A DNA stretch of 64,000 bases from Ancylobacter sonchi (GTDB lineage Bacteria > Pseudomonadota > Alphaproteobacteria > Rhizobiales > Xanthobacteraceae): positions 62,001-126,000 of the forward strand of contig NZ_JAHBGF010000003.1 of the NCBI RefSeq assembly GCF_018390695.1, written 5' to 3'. Below the pieces are notes generated by a model that worked only from the letters and a program-made list of their open reading frames with translations, was not told where the DNA came from and did not search any database. This document shows positions 39,992-50,200 of the stretch, piece by piece. The position numbers and the translations under genes are program-made. How positions within the stretch are numbered: position 1 is the first letter of the stretch; the number at the start of each line of letters is the position of its first letter.

Positions 39992-40369
39992 ATGGCCACG
40001 CCCGTCGCCCATCTGCCCCGTCAGGTGCCCATAGACGGCTATGGCGCCGGTTTCTTCCATTTCGCCGGCATGGCCTCGGAGGGCTCGATCCTCGCCTTGC
40101 CGAGCGGCATCCATGCCTGGCCGATCGCGACCGTCGGCGAGATCGACGCCGCCGCGCTGGCACCGGTGCTCGCCGAAAGCGCCGCCATCGACATGCTGAT
40201 CATCGGCACCGGCACCGAGCTTTGGGCGGTGCCGGACGCGCTGCGCTGGCGGCTGCGCGATGTCGGCATCGGCATCGACGCCATGCCGACGCGGGCGGCG
40301 GCCTCGACCTATAATGTGCTGCTGGACGAGGGACGCCCGGTGGCGGCGGCCCTGCTGGCCGTGCGCTGA
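39992..40369 (+). CDS. Mth938-like domain protein (DUF498)
   Basis: The product has 125 residues. The fold is recognised by VPIDGYGAGFFHFAG, IIGTGTELWAVPDALRWRL and GIDAMPTRAAASTYNVLLDEGR. In animals the homologue NDUFAF3 helps assemble respiratory complex I. It is immediately upstream of a phytoene-synthase-like protein, and the two are found together in many alphaproteobacteria. Confidence 0.9.
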   Translation: MATPVAHLPRQVPIDGYGAGFFHFAGMASEGSILALPSGIHAWPIATVGEIDAAALAPVLAESAAIDMLIIGTGTELWAVPDALRWRLRDVGIGIDAMPTRAAASTYNVLLDEGRPVAAALLAVR

Positions 40370-40380
40370 GGGGCTTCGAG

Positions 40381-41256
40381 GTGGACGCGCCGGACGCCAA
40401 TATCGGCTATTGCACGCAGCTGGTGCGCGAGCTCGACCGCGACCGCTACGTCGCCAACCTGTTCGCGCCGGAGGCGGCGCGCGGGGCGCTGATGGCGCTG
40501 CATGCCTTCAATATCGAGGTGTCGCGCATCCGCGAGGCGATCACCAATCCGCTCGCCGGCGAGGTGCGGCTGCAATGGTGGAGCGATGCGCTGATCGGCG
40601 ACGCCCGCGGCGACGTGAAGGCCAATCCGGTGGCGGCGGCGCTGATCGACACCATCAACCGGCACAGCCTGCCGCGCCCGACCTTCTTCGCGCTGATCGA
40701 CGCCCGCATCTTCGACCTCTATGACGACGCGATGCCGACGGTGAACGATCTTGAGGGCTATGCCGGCGAGACCTCCTCGGCGCTGATCCGGCTGGGCACG
40801 CTGATCCTCACCGGCGCCGCGCCGGGCGGAGGCGGCGAGCGGGCGCTCGCCGATGCCGCCGGCCATGCCGGGGTCGCCTATGCGGTGACGGGGCTGCTGC
40901 GGGCGTTTCCGCATCATGCACGGCGCGGACAGTGCTACGTGCCGCTCGACCTGCTGAAGGCGCATGGCGTCGGGCGCGAGGCGGCGGTGTCCGGGCAGGC
41001 GACGCCGGGGCTGATCGCCGCGCTGGCCGACCTGCGCAACCTGGCGCGGCGCCACTACGAGCAGGCGATGGCGGCGCTGGCCGGCGTCGAGCCGGCCAAT
41101 TACCCCGCCTTCCTTCCGCTGGCGCTGGTGCCCGGCGATCTCGCCCGCATGGCGCGGGCGCACGACCCGTTCACCCGGGTCCCCGCCGTTTCCGTGCCCG
41201 GACGCATCTGGCGGCTGTGGCGCGCCTCCCGCGGCTTCGGCAACGGCGTCCGCTAG
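40381..41256 (+). CDS. Phytoene/squalene synthase-family protein, probably NDUFAF6-like
   Basis: The product has 291 residues from a GTG start 11 bases after the Mth938-like gene. The overall fold matches trans-isoprenyl synthases (ALHAFNIEVSRIREAI...LQWWSDAL, YVPLDLLKAHGV). The first Asp-rich motif expected for prenyl diphosphate binding is absent at the FNIEVSRIREAI position. The eukaryotic relative NDUFAF6 is a complex I assembly factor. Pairing with an NDUFAF3-like gene points to respiratory-complex assembly instead of carotenoid synthesis; that is an inference. Confidence 0.8.
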   Translation: MDAPDANIGYCTQLVRELDRDRYVANLFAPEAARGALMALHAFNIEVSRIREAITNPLAGEVRLQWWSDALIGDARGDVKANPVAAALIDTINRHSLPRPTFFALIDARIFDLYDDAMPTVNDLEGYAGETSSALIRLGTLILTGAAPGGGGERALADAAGHAGVAYAVTGLLRAFPHHARRGQCYVPLDLLKAHGVGREAAVSGQATPGLIAALADLRNLARRHYEQAMAALAGVEPANYPAFLPLALVPGDLARMARAHDPFTRVPAVSVPGRIWRLWRASRGFGNGVR

Positions 41257-41289
41257 GGGAGGCGTCTCCCTCCGGCGGAGGGAGACCGT

Positions 41290-42714
41290 TCAGGCGCGGT
41301 TGTAGACGTCCTCGAGGCGGACGATGTCGTCCTCGCCGAGATAGGAGCCGGTCTGCACCTCGATCAGCTCCAGCGGGATCTTGCCGGGATTGGCGAGCCG
41401 GTGGACGCCGCCGAGCGGCAGATAGGTCGATTCGTTCTCGCGCACCTCGAACACCTTGCCGTCCAGCGTCACCTCGGCGGTGCCCTTCACCACGATCCAA
41501 TGCTCGGCACGGTGATAGTGCTTCTGCAGCGACAGCCGCCCGCCCGGCTCGACGACGATCTTCTTCACATGGAAGCGCTCGCCGCGGCAGACCGTCTGGT
41601 AGGTGCCCCAGGGCCGATGCGCCTTGAGATGCTCGCTGGCGGCGTTGTGGCGCTCGGTCTTGAGCTTGGCGACCAGTCCCTTGACGTCCTGGGCGCGGTC
41701 GGTCGGCATCACCAGCACGGCGTCCTCGGTGGCGATGACCGACACATTGTCGAGCCCGATGCCGGCGACCAGCGGACCTTCCGAGTGGAAGTAGGAATTG
41801 CGCGAATCGAGCAGCGTCACCGGACCGCGGGCGACGTTGCCAGTCTCGTCGCCCTCGGCGAGCTCGTGCAGCGCGTTCCACGAGCCGACATCCGACCAGC
41901 GGAAGCGGCCTTCCACCACGGCGGCGCGCTTGGTGTGCTCCATCACCGCGTAGTCGATCGACTTGGAAGGCGCCCCGGCAAAGGCGCGGGTGTCGAGCTT
42001 GATGAAGCCGATATCCTCGATGGCGGTCTCCACCGCTTCGCGGACCGCCTCGACCATATCCGGCTCGAAGCGGGTGGCTTCCTCCAGCAGCAGGTTGGCC
42101 GGAAAGAAGAAATTGCCGGAATTCCAGAGATAGCCTTCCGACAGGTAGCGGATGGCGGTGGCGGCGTCCGGCTTCTCGACGAAGGCCGCGATCGGGCGGG
42201 CGCCGCCGGCGCCGACCTGACTGCCCGGACGGATATAGCCATAGGCGGTCGATGGCTCGGTGGGGGTGATGCCGAAGGTGACGATCTGTCCCTCGGCCGC
42301 CGCCAGCGCCCCGGCGCGGCAGGCGTCGAGGAAGAGTGGATCGTCGAGCACGACATGGTCGGCGGCCAGCGCCAGCACCAGGCAGCTCTCGCCATGCAGC
42401 TTCTGGGCGATCAGCGCGGCGGCGATCAGCGCCGGGCCGGAATCGCGGCGCATCGGCTCCAGCGCCACCGTCACCTCCATGCCGATCTCCGCAGCCTGGC
42501 GGCGGGCGAAGAAGCGGAAGTCCTCATGGGTGATGACGATGGGGGTGGTGAACAGCGAACGGTCGGACACCCGCTTCAACGTCTGCTGGTAGAGGGTGTG
42601 CGATCCGGTGAGAACCTGGAACTGCTTGGGCAGGCTGTCGCGCGAGACCGGCCATAGCCGCGTTCCGCTGCCGCCGGCAAGGATCACGGGAACGATCGGG
42701 GAGGGACTCAGCAT
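41290..42714 (-). CDS. Mannose-1-phosphate guanylyltransferase / mannose-6-phosphate isomerase
   Basis: This bifunctional enzyme of 474 residues makes GDP-mannose for surface polysaccharide. The pyrophosphorylase signature ILAGGSGTRLWPVSRDSLPKQF is near the N-terminus. The C-terminal cupin isomerase domain has the metal-binding HYHRAEHW and GVHRLAN. The start at 42714 (MLSPSPIVPVILAGG) matches family length. Symbols used for such genes are manC, cpsB or xanB. No polysaccharide cluster is adjacent. Confidence 0.93.
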   Translation of the reverse strand: MLSPSPIVPVILAGGSGTRLWPVSRDSLPKQFQVLTGSHTLYQQTLKRVSDRSLFTTPIVITHEDFRFFARRQAAEIGMEVTVALEPMRRDSGPALIAAALIAQKLHGESCLVLALAADHVVLDDPLFLDACRAGALAAAEGQIVTFGITPTEPSTAYGYIRPGSQVGAGGARPIAAFVEKPDAATAIRYLSEGYLWNSGNFFFPANLLLEEATRFEPDMVEAVREAVETAIEDIGFIKLDTRAFAGAPSKSIDYAVMEHTKRAAVVEGRFRWSDVGSWNALHELAEGDETGNVARGPVTLLDSRNSYFHSEGPLVAGIGLDNVSVIATEDAVLVMPTDRAQDVKGLVAKLKTERHNAASEHLKAHRPWGTYQTVCRGERFHVKKIVVEPGGRLSLQKHYHRAEHWIVVKGTAEVTLDGKVFEVRENESTYLPLGGVHRLANPGKIPLELIEVQTGSYLGEDDIVRLEDVYNRA

Positions 42715-42977
42715 GGAAAAGGTTCTCCGATAGGGCGCGACCGGCAGGAGGGGCTGCCTGATTCGATTGCGGTCGCCCTGTCGCACAAAGGCGACAGCGC
42801 GGCAACATGCCGGATTTCCGTCCGTCGGCCAAGCGTACGCGGTGTGCCGCAGCGGCGCGCCCATCGGATTCGCCATTGCCGGCCGGCGGGGGAAGGGGAA
42901 CCGGGCCGCCGCCGGCGCGTTGTGAGCCTCGGGCGAGGTGCAGCATCGGGCGGGCGCAAGTGAACATTCAACGCGGC

Positions 42978-44054
42978 ATGAGCGATCTCCTGCAGTCCCC
43001 GAAACCCTTGCGCGCCGAGCTCGTCTGGCTGCGGCTGTCGCAGATCGCCGCTATCACGCTGGCGGTGCTCGCGCTGGCGGGCGTGCTCGTGGTGGCGCGG
43101 GCGGTGCTCATTCCCATTGTCGCTGCCGTGATCATCGGCAGCGTCATCGGCCCGTTCATCGAGGCGCTGGCGCGGCGGGGCATTCCCTCGCCGGTGACGG
43201 CCGTACTGATCGTGATCGTCATGGTGGCGGCGTTCTATGGCGCGGCGACGCTGCTCGCCGGCCCGCTGGCCGAATGGATCGAGCGGATGCCTGAGATCAG
43301 CGAGACGCTGCGCGAGCGCTTCGCGGCGCTGCGGCCGGCGGTGCAACGCATGCTGTTCTTCGTCGAATCGCTCGAATCGATCGGCCGTACCGCCGAGCGA
43401 CCGATGACGGTGAGCATTTCCGATTCGCGGATGCTGGAGAGCGCCATCGGCCTGGTGACGCCGGCGCTCGGCGCCTTCATCCTGTTCGTCGGCTCGCTGC
43501 TGTTCTTCCTCGCCGGGCGGATCCAGATCAAGCGCAAGGTGGTGCGGGCGATCGGCCCGCGCGCCGGGCGGCTGACCGCGCTGCGGGTGTTCCGCGAGAT
43601 CGAGACGCGGCTCGGCACCTATCTCGTCACCGCCACCTTCATCAATGCCGGCCTCGGCGTGGCGACGACCCTGCTCGCCTGGGCGCTGGGGCTGCCGACG
43701 CCGGTGCTGTGGGGCGTGCTCGCCGGGGTGCTGAACTACATTCCCTATGTCGGCCCGGCGATGATGACGCTGGTGCTGGCGCTCGTCGGCCTCGTCAGCT
43801 TTCCCGGCCTGTTCGAGGGGCTGTTGCCGGCGGCGCTGTTCGTAGTGCTGACCTCGATCGAGGGGCACCTGCTGACGCCGATGATCGTCGGACGGCGGGT
43901 GTCGCTCAACCCGTTCGCCGTCTTCCTCTCCATGGCGCTGTGGACCTGGCTGTGGGGCCCGATCGGCACCTTCCTGTCGGTGCCGTTGCTGATCGCCGCC
44001 ATGGCGCTGGTCGACGCGCTGCTGGCGACGCAACGCCCGCAACTGCCCGGCTGA
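42978..44054 (+). CDS. AI-2E-family (PerM-like) permease
   Basis: This membrane protein of 358 residues has about eight hydrophobic segments. The family hallmark VLNYIPYVGPAMMTLVLALVGL and the C-terminal GPIGTFLSVPLLIAA are present. Members export autoinducer-2 or act as ion antiporters; the substrate here is unknown. A GTG at 42960 is an alternative start. It is the last core gene before tRNA-Asp. Confidence 0.88.
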   Translation: MSDLLQSPKPLRAELVWLRLSQIAAITLAVLALAGVLVVARAVLIPIVAAVIIGSVIGPFIEALARRGIPSPVTAVLIVIVMVAAFYGAATLLAGPLAEWIERMPEISETLRERFAALRPAVQRMLFFVESLESIGRTAERPMTVSISDSRMLESAIGLVTPALGAFILFVGSLLFFLAGRIQIKRKVVRAIGPRAGRLTALRVFREIETRLGTYLVTATFINAGLGVATTLLAWALGLPTPVLWGVLAGVLNYIPYVGPAMMTLVLALVGLVSFPGLFEGLLPAALFVVLTSIEGHLLTPMIVGRRVSLNPFAVFLSMALWTWLWGPIGTFLSVPLLIAAMALVDALLATQRPQLPG

Positions 44055-44180
44055 TGGCCCTCGCGCGGATCTGTCCACAGGCCGCGGGTGACGGCGCCGA
44101 CAAGGGTGCTTGACACCCCCACGCCGCTGCCTTAACACCCGCCTCACTCGACGGGCGGTCCACACAGTGACCCGGTCGTT

Positions 44181-44257
<77 letters not shown>

Positions 44258-44271
44258 TTCAAATCAATGAC

Positions 44272-45516
44272 TTAGCTGTCTTCCCCGTCCCGCCATGACA
44301 CTTGTCTGGCCGGCGCCATGATACTTTTCCCCCCGATCTGTTCTTTTTTGATCCGCTCGCGGCCGGCTTTGCGCGCTTCGTCGACCTGTCGCACGGTGGC
44401 GACATGGACGGGATTATAGACCTTCTGCAGGCGGCTGGAGGCGGCGAGGGTGTTGGCCATTTTGGTTGATACCGAGGACGCCTGAGCGCCGCCGGCAAAG
44501 GCTTCGACTGTGCCAGAGCGTCGCATATCGGCGAGCGTGCGCTGATCGTCCTCGCCGAAGACGGCGGCGCGCACAACGGCAAAATCCTTGCCGAGTTTGT
44601 CCTTCGTGTAGGGGCGGGGAAGCCACGTCCGCCCGCCCTTGACCGTCGGCAGGACGTGGCGGGTCCGAAAGATCGCTGCCGCATCGAGCACGTCGAACCC
44701 CAGTCGGGCAAGATAGGTGTCGAGGATCGTCTCAGACCACCGGCTAAGGGTCGCGGCAGCTGCGCGACCCGTCTTCGCCCGGTCGAGATCGAAATAGCCG
44801 CCCGTGGCGTCGGCACGGCGCTGGGCGGGCGTCAGGCTGCGGACGTCGATGGGGGACAGCTGGGAATCCCACGCGACAGCCATGCACGCGGCCAAGCCCC
44901 GATACCCCATGCGCCACGCGCGCTGAACGAGCATCTTCACCTCGCGATCGTTCCATGTCGCCTGGCGAGGATCCGGGGCCGTGTTCGCGAAGGCGAGGGA
45001 AGGGTCTGCCGCCGGATCGCACAGGCGCATGGCGCCCATCTTCTTCCAGAGCGCACGCCAGACCTTGATGACGCGGAAGGCTTCCGATTCGGACACGCGC
45101 TCGCGAACCTTGGAACGCAATGCCTGCATAATCTCGGGCGTGACCGAGCGAGGATCATCGTCGCCCAGCGCGGGCTCGATCCATTTCCATGCGCGAGGCC
45201 AGTCGTCCCGGCTCTCCTGCTCGGCGGTGCGGGACTGGCCGGCGTCGCGCCTCTCCTGTGCGCGGATCGCCCGCGCGCGCATATAGCCCTCGCCGATACT
45301 GCCGCGGGGAAATGTCTTGCGCGTCACGGTCGGCTCGATGCCGCGGCGCAGCCGATCCCACTCCTCATTCAGGCGAAGGGCTTCCGCTCTGTCGGCGGCG
45401 GTGAGAGTCGCGCCAAAGCTGCGGAGGGCGAAACCCTTCGCTCGCATGGCTGCGGTCGGCCTCCAGCGCCATTTGCCGCACACGAAGACTAGGTAGCGGA
45501 TCTTGTCGGTGCCCAC
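44272..45516 (-). CDS. Divergent prophage integrase (tyrosine-recombinase-like)
   Basis: This 414-residue protein sits against tRNA-Asp where the integrase is expected. The central and C-terminal parts resemble tyrosine recombinases: SPIDVRSLTPAQ in the first-Arg region, TLADMRRSG in the HxxR region and QKVYNP with a candidate nucleophile Tyr367. The canonical first Arg position reads Ser, and the HxxR His reads Ala. It is either a divergent family with displaced catalytic residues or an inactive enzyme. Similar integrase-like genes are common in Hyphomicrobiales prophages. Confidence 0.75.
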   Translation of the reverse strand: MGTDKIRYLVFVCGKWRWRPTAAMRAKGFALRSFGATLTAADRAEALRLNEEWDRLRRGIEPTVTRKTFPRGSIGEGYMRARAIRAQERRDAGQSRTAEQESRDDWPRAWKWIEPALGDDDPRSVTPEIMQALRSKVRERVSESEAFRVIKVWRALWKKMGAMRLCDPAADPSLAFANTAPDPRQATWNDREVKMLVQRAWRMGYRGLAACMAVAWDSQLSPIDVRSLTPAQRRADATGGYFDLDRAKTGRAAAATLSRWSETILDTYLARLGFDVLDAAAIFRTRHVLPTVKGGRTWLPRPYTKDKLGKDFAVVRAAVFGEDDQRTLADMRRSGTVEAFAGGAQASSVSTKMANTLAASSRLQKVYNPVHVATVRQVDEARKAGRERIKKEQIGGKSIMAPARQVSWRDGEDS

Positions 45517-45523
45517 GTGCGGC

Positions 45524-45787
45524 TCACAGGTTGGCGATCCGGGAGAGTGCTCCCTCGCGAGCGTCGCGCGCCTGGCTTGGCGCGGTCAAGTGCGAGCGTT
45601 TGTCCATCCATGCGTCGATGGCCTTGAGGTCGAACATGCCCGTCGTGGGATCCGGCAGGGGAAAGCCCCGGTTCATGAGAGCCGGGAGCTTGGCCTCGAA
45701 TTCGTCGATGGTCAGGTGCAGGCGGCGGGCCGCCTTGCTGGCGGGCACGTCGCGCGGGTCGATGGGGAAACGGACGTGCTGCGCCAT
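45524..45787 (-). CDS. Small prophage DNA-binding-like protein (excisionase candidate)
   Basis: This 87-residue protein has a helix-turn-helix-like core (DVPASKAARRLHLTIDEFEAKLPALMNRGFPLPDPTTGMFDLKAIDAWM). The layout resembles AlpA/excisionase winged helices, which choose a row by residue pattern instead of a strict motif. Its place directly upstream of the integrase on the same strand supports a recombination-directionality role. That role is inferred. Confidence 0.7.
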   Translation of the reverse strand: MAQHVRFPIDPRDVPASKAARRLHLTIDEFEAKLPALMNRGFPLPDPTTGMFDLKAIDAWMDKRSHLTAPSQARDAREGALSRIANL

Positions 45788-45789
45788 GG

Positions 45790-46065
45790 TCAGCCTGCCT
45801 TACTTGGCGGCTGGGAAGAGAGGGCCCGTCTGATGTGCGACGCGTACGCGCCGACAGCCTTCCAGTAAGCGGCCATCGGCCCCTTGTTCTGCCGCCAGCT
45901 TCGCTGAGCGCGCTCGCGAGCGTCACGAGCGACATCGCGAAGGATCTCTGCCAGCAGAGTGCGGGCCTCAGGAGGAAGCTCGGAAATGCGGGCTGACGCC
46001 GGCAGAGCCAAGACGGGATTGCGAACCGCGGGGAGGTTGCTGCGCTCAGCCATGGTCGCGCTCAT
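45790..46065 (-). CDS. Prophage hypothetical protein
   Basis: The product of 91 residues is mostly helical and Arg/Ala-rich (EARTLLAEILRDVARDARERAQRSWRQNKG). It starts at 46065 and overlaps the end of the DnaN-like frame by 4 bases, so the early genes form one leftward operon. No family is recognised. Confidence 0.6.
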   Translation of the reverse strand: MSATMAERSNLPAVRNPVLALPASARISELPPEARTLLAEILRDVARDARERAQRSWRQNKGPMAAYWKAVGAYASHIRRALSSQPPSKAG

Positions 46066-47215
46066 GCCGCATCCTCCTCCGGCGGGGCCGGGTGCTTGGG
46101 GTTGATGGGGGCGACGCAGGCGATGATCTGGTCATCGTCGAGATTGCGGATGCGCGTGTTGCGGCCCCTGGTGGCGTAGATCTCAATCCGGCCGCGCCCA
46201 ACCGCGTCGATGGCGCGGGCGAGATAGGTGACGTTGATGCAGCTGTAGGCTTCGCCGCGGCTCTCGATCAGTTCGACGCGCTCGGTGCCGCCGATGCTGT
46301 CGATGGCTTCCTCAAGCGACAGCGACATCTCTTCGTCGCCTTCACCCCACCGCATGAGGATCGGCCGCTTGTCGTCGCCCGCCATGCCGGCCAGCCGCTT
46401 GATGGCGGCCGAAAACAGGCCACCCTCGACGGTGGCGCAGGGGCCGTCGAAGGCCGGCACCACGCGCTCATAGGGCGGGAACCGGTTCTCGATCAGCTTG
46501 GTGGCGTAGTGGATGCGCGGCGAGCCAAGCGATTGCGCGGTGAGCACGTTGGTGCCGGCGGAAATCTCCAGCCCGGCATCGCCCATCTTGAGCAGATGCT
46601 CGACCGAGGGAAGCGGGATCATGATGCCCCGTGGGTGCCCGCGCCCGGTGCCCGAAGGCAGTACGAGCTCCGGCAGGAGGTCGCCGCCGGGCGGCATCGG
46701 CGCGTCAGCACCGAGCAGCACATAGCCATTGCCGGCGACACCCCACAGGGCGGCGCCGTCATCGCTCTTGTGCAGGTAGACGCCCTCCAGATAAAGCCGA
46801 TCCGGCATGTCCTTCGCCGCGGCGGGTCGGGGCAGGTCGAAAAGCCGGATCACCTCCTCGGGCATCAGCGTGAAGCAGGCGGCGGCCTCGCCGGGCTCGA
46901 ACATCTCCGGGAACTGGTCGACGGTCAGGTAGGGCGCCTGGTAGCGGCTGCGCCCGGCCCTGATCACCGCGACGGCCGGGCCGACGTCGATGCTGACCTG
47001 CGAGCCCTCGGCGAAGTCCCGAACCATCTTCTGCAGCTTGTCGGCCGGGAGGGCGATCTCGCCCGGCATCTGCACCTCGGCCGGCACGTCGGTCTCGGCG
47101 TAGGCGTCGAGGTCGGTGGCCGCGAGCGCGAGGCGCTGGCCGGCCTCAGCGCGAAAGCGGATATGGCTCAGCGCCGGGATCTTGGCGCGGGAATTGGCCA
47201 GATGACCAATGCCCG
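46062..47215 (-). pseudogene. 5'-truncated phage DnaN-like sliding clamp
   Basis: About 380 residues of a DNA polymerase III beta-type clamp are readable. Evidence is IPALSHIRF, RLALAATDLDAYAETDVPAE, PADKLQKMVRDFAEGSQV, RSRYQAPYLTVDQFPEMF and the two following clamp domains. The first ~18-20 residues expected by comparison with DnaN are absent. Beyond about 47215 the frame continues only into antisense of the tape-measure gene. No good start codon precedes GHLANSRAKIP, although a TTG at about 47231 could give a short artificial N-terminus. The truncation marks a deletion boundary. Confidence 0.8.
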
Positions 47216-50200
47216 CAGCTGAGCGCAACGTGAATGTGCGCCTCGCCGTGCTCGACGGCGGCCGGGTGAAGGCCGAGTTGCAGGCGGTCGGCACCGCCGG
47301 CGCGAGCGCCATGGACGCGCTCACTGCCAAGATCGGCTCGGTGCGCACCGAGCGCCTGACCTCCGAGCTCGTCAGCGCGGAAAAGGCGCTGCGCTCGCTC
47401 GGTGCGGCTTCCGCCCCGGTGACGGCGCAGCTGGCCAATATCGGCACGGCGGAAGCCAAGCTGCGCAGCATGGGGCAGGCCGCCGCCGATGCGACCCGCC
47501 GGCTCGACGAGTTGCGCCGCTCCGGCGACCTCGCCATGGCCCGCCTCACCGGTACCGTCGACGGCATGGCGCCGGGGTTGCTCGCCTCCCGCAACAGCGC
47601 CGCGCAATCGGCACTGTCTTCGCTCGGCACCACCTCGGCGCCCTTCGCGGCGCAGATGTCGGCGCTCGACCGGGCGAATGCGCAGCTGCGCTCATTGGGC
47701 GCGACCTCGACCCAGACCATGGGCGAGGTGACGGCGTCGACCAAGCTCGCCAACCATGAAATCGGCCTCATGGGCCACCAGTTCATGGATCTCGGCGTGC
47801 AGATGGCCAGTGGGCAGGGCGTTTTCCTGCCGTTGATCCAGCAGGGCGGGCAGCTGGCGGGTCAGTTGGGCGATCGCGGGCTCAAGGGCGCGGTGAGTGC
47901 GCTCGGCGAGGGATTGCTCGCCTTCGTCACCAACCCGGTCAACCTAGCCGTGCTCGGTTTCGCCACCGTGGCGGCCGGCGCGGCCTATTTCTTCTCCTCG
48001 ATCGAGGATGGCGGGAAATCTGCCGAGGACGTGCTGAAGGAGCATGAGGCGCTCGTCGGGCGCATCCGCGACCGGTACGGCGAGGCGCAGTCGAGCCTGC
48101 GCGAATATGTCAACGAGAGCGACCGGTTGCAGCGCCGCGAGGCCGAACGGAATCTCTCCGCCCTGCGCGGACAGTTGTCGCAGCAGGCTGACAGCGTCGT
48201 CAGTCAGCTCGGCCTGGTGACCAAACCGGTCGCGCCGGAGGCCTTTGGCAACATCGCCACCGGCTTCGACGATCCGGTCTTTGTCATGAGCGACCGCTAT
48301 GCGGCGTTCCGGCAGCAGATCGACGACCTGCAGAAGTCGGTGGCGGCCGGAAACCCGCGCATCGTGCAGTTCCGTGAGGAGGTCGAAAAACTCGCCGAGG
48401 CGAACCCCAATCTACGGCCGGTCGCCGACGAACTGCTCAAGATCACCGACGCAGCCTCGCAGACCGAGCGATCACTGCCCGGTGCCAAGGCGGCGATTGA
48501 CGCCATTGCCGATGCGGCGCGCGATGGCGTGCCGGGCATGCGGAGCTTCCGCGACAGCCTGAAGGCGATCACCGACTATGTGCCGGCGCTGCAGCGTCAG
48601 CGCCAGGTGATGGAAGATCTGCGCATTATCGACGGCAACCTGCGCAACGCGCTGGAGAAGAACAGCGAGCAGGGAGGCTCGGAAGGCGCCATTGCCGCCC
48701 GTGCCGCGGCGCTGGAAGAGGCGGCGCGTCGCGCCCGTGAGGAGGTGCTCGGCGTTGCCGACGCCCAGCGCGCGGCGCAGGCCTATGAGCTCGACCTGCG
48801 CGAGATCAATGCCCGCACCGTGGCGCAGCGCGCCGCCGTGGCGGCCGACCGGGCGCGGGCCGATGCCCTGAAGGATGCCGCAACGGCGGCAGAGACCGAC
48901 GCCGCCGCCCAGCGTGCCGCCGGCGCGGTTTATGCCGAGGCGGCACGCCAGCGGCAGGATGCGGAGATCGAGCGGGCGCTGTCCGTGCAGGAGCGCTTCG
49001 CGGCGAGCCGGCTGGAATTGCAGTCGATCAGCGCCAGCGTCGCGGAATTGGAAAAGCTGCGCTACGCGCTTGAGGCCGAGGCGCAGGCCCGCCGTGAGGC
49101 GTGGCAGGAGACCGGATCGCTGACGATCTCGGCGGACCGCATCAAGCAGATCAAGGCCGAGGCCGAGGCCTGGGGGCAGCTTCAGGAGGCGATCAGCCGG
49201 GCGCGGCTGCAGCAGGATCTTATCTTCGAGCGCGAGCAACTCGGCCGTAGCGAGATCGATCAGCAGGTCTACGGCACGATGCGCTCGGCCGGCCTGCTCG
49301 ACGAGAACGGCGAAATCACCGGCGTCTATAACAAGGCGATCGCGGCGCAGATCGAGCTCAACGCCAAAGTCGCCGAGATGCAGGAGCTCTGGCGCGGTAC
49401 CGGCCAGCAGATCGCCTCCGCCTTCCTCAATGGCGGCGATGTCGGCGCGGCGCTGCTCGACCGGGTCAAGTCGGTCGCCAGTGCGCAGATCGGCAAGACC
49501 ATCGATGACGGCATCAGCAAACTGATCTCCGGCGCCATGCCGGGCCTGCTGCCCGGGCTCGCCAAGGTCGGCCCGCTCGGATCGAGTGCCGACAACGCCA
49601 TGTGGGTACGCTTTGCCGAGGGAGCGGGCCTGACCGGTTTGCTCGGTAAGACGGCCAATGACAACAAGGCAGGGACGTTCGATCGCGGCGGTGGCATCGG
49701 CTCGGATGCGGTGGCTGGCGGAGAGGTCGCCGACTACATCAAGAAGGCGGCGGCGGCGCGCGGCATCGATCCGAATGTGGCTCTTGCCGTTGCGAAGTCG
49801 GAAGGGGGGCTGAACAGCTGGAACCTTCAGTCGCAGGTCATGAAGAATGGCGTGCAGGAGCCATCCTTCGGGCCGTACCAGCTGTATATGGGCGGAGGTC
49901 TGGGCAACGATTTCCTGAAACAGACCGGGCTCGACCCCCGCCTTGCTTCCAATGGCCCGGCCGGCGTCGACTTCGCGCTCGACTATGCTGCCAAAAACGG
50001 CTGGGGAGCGTGGTATGGCGCCAAGAATAGCGGTATCGGCAACTGGGACGGCATCGCTTCTTCGGCGAGTACCATCACAAAAGGCGCTCAAGACCTGGCG
50101 AAGGCGACGACCGATGCCGCGTCTGCCGGCTCGGGGTTCTCCACCGGCCTCGGTGACGTCACCAAGAACATCATTGGTGACCTCGGCAAGGCCGGCTCCG

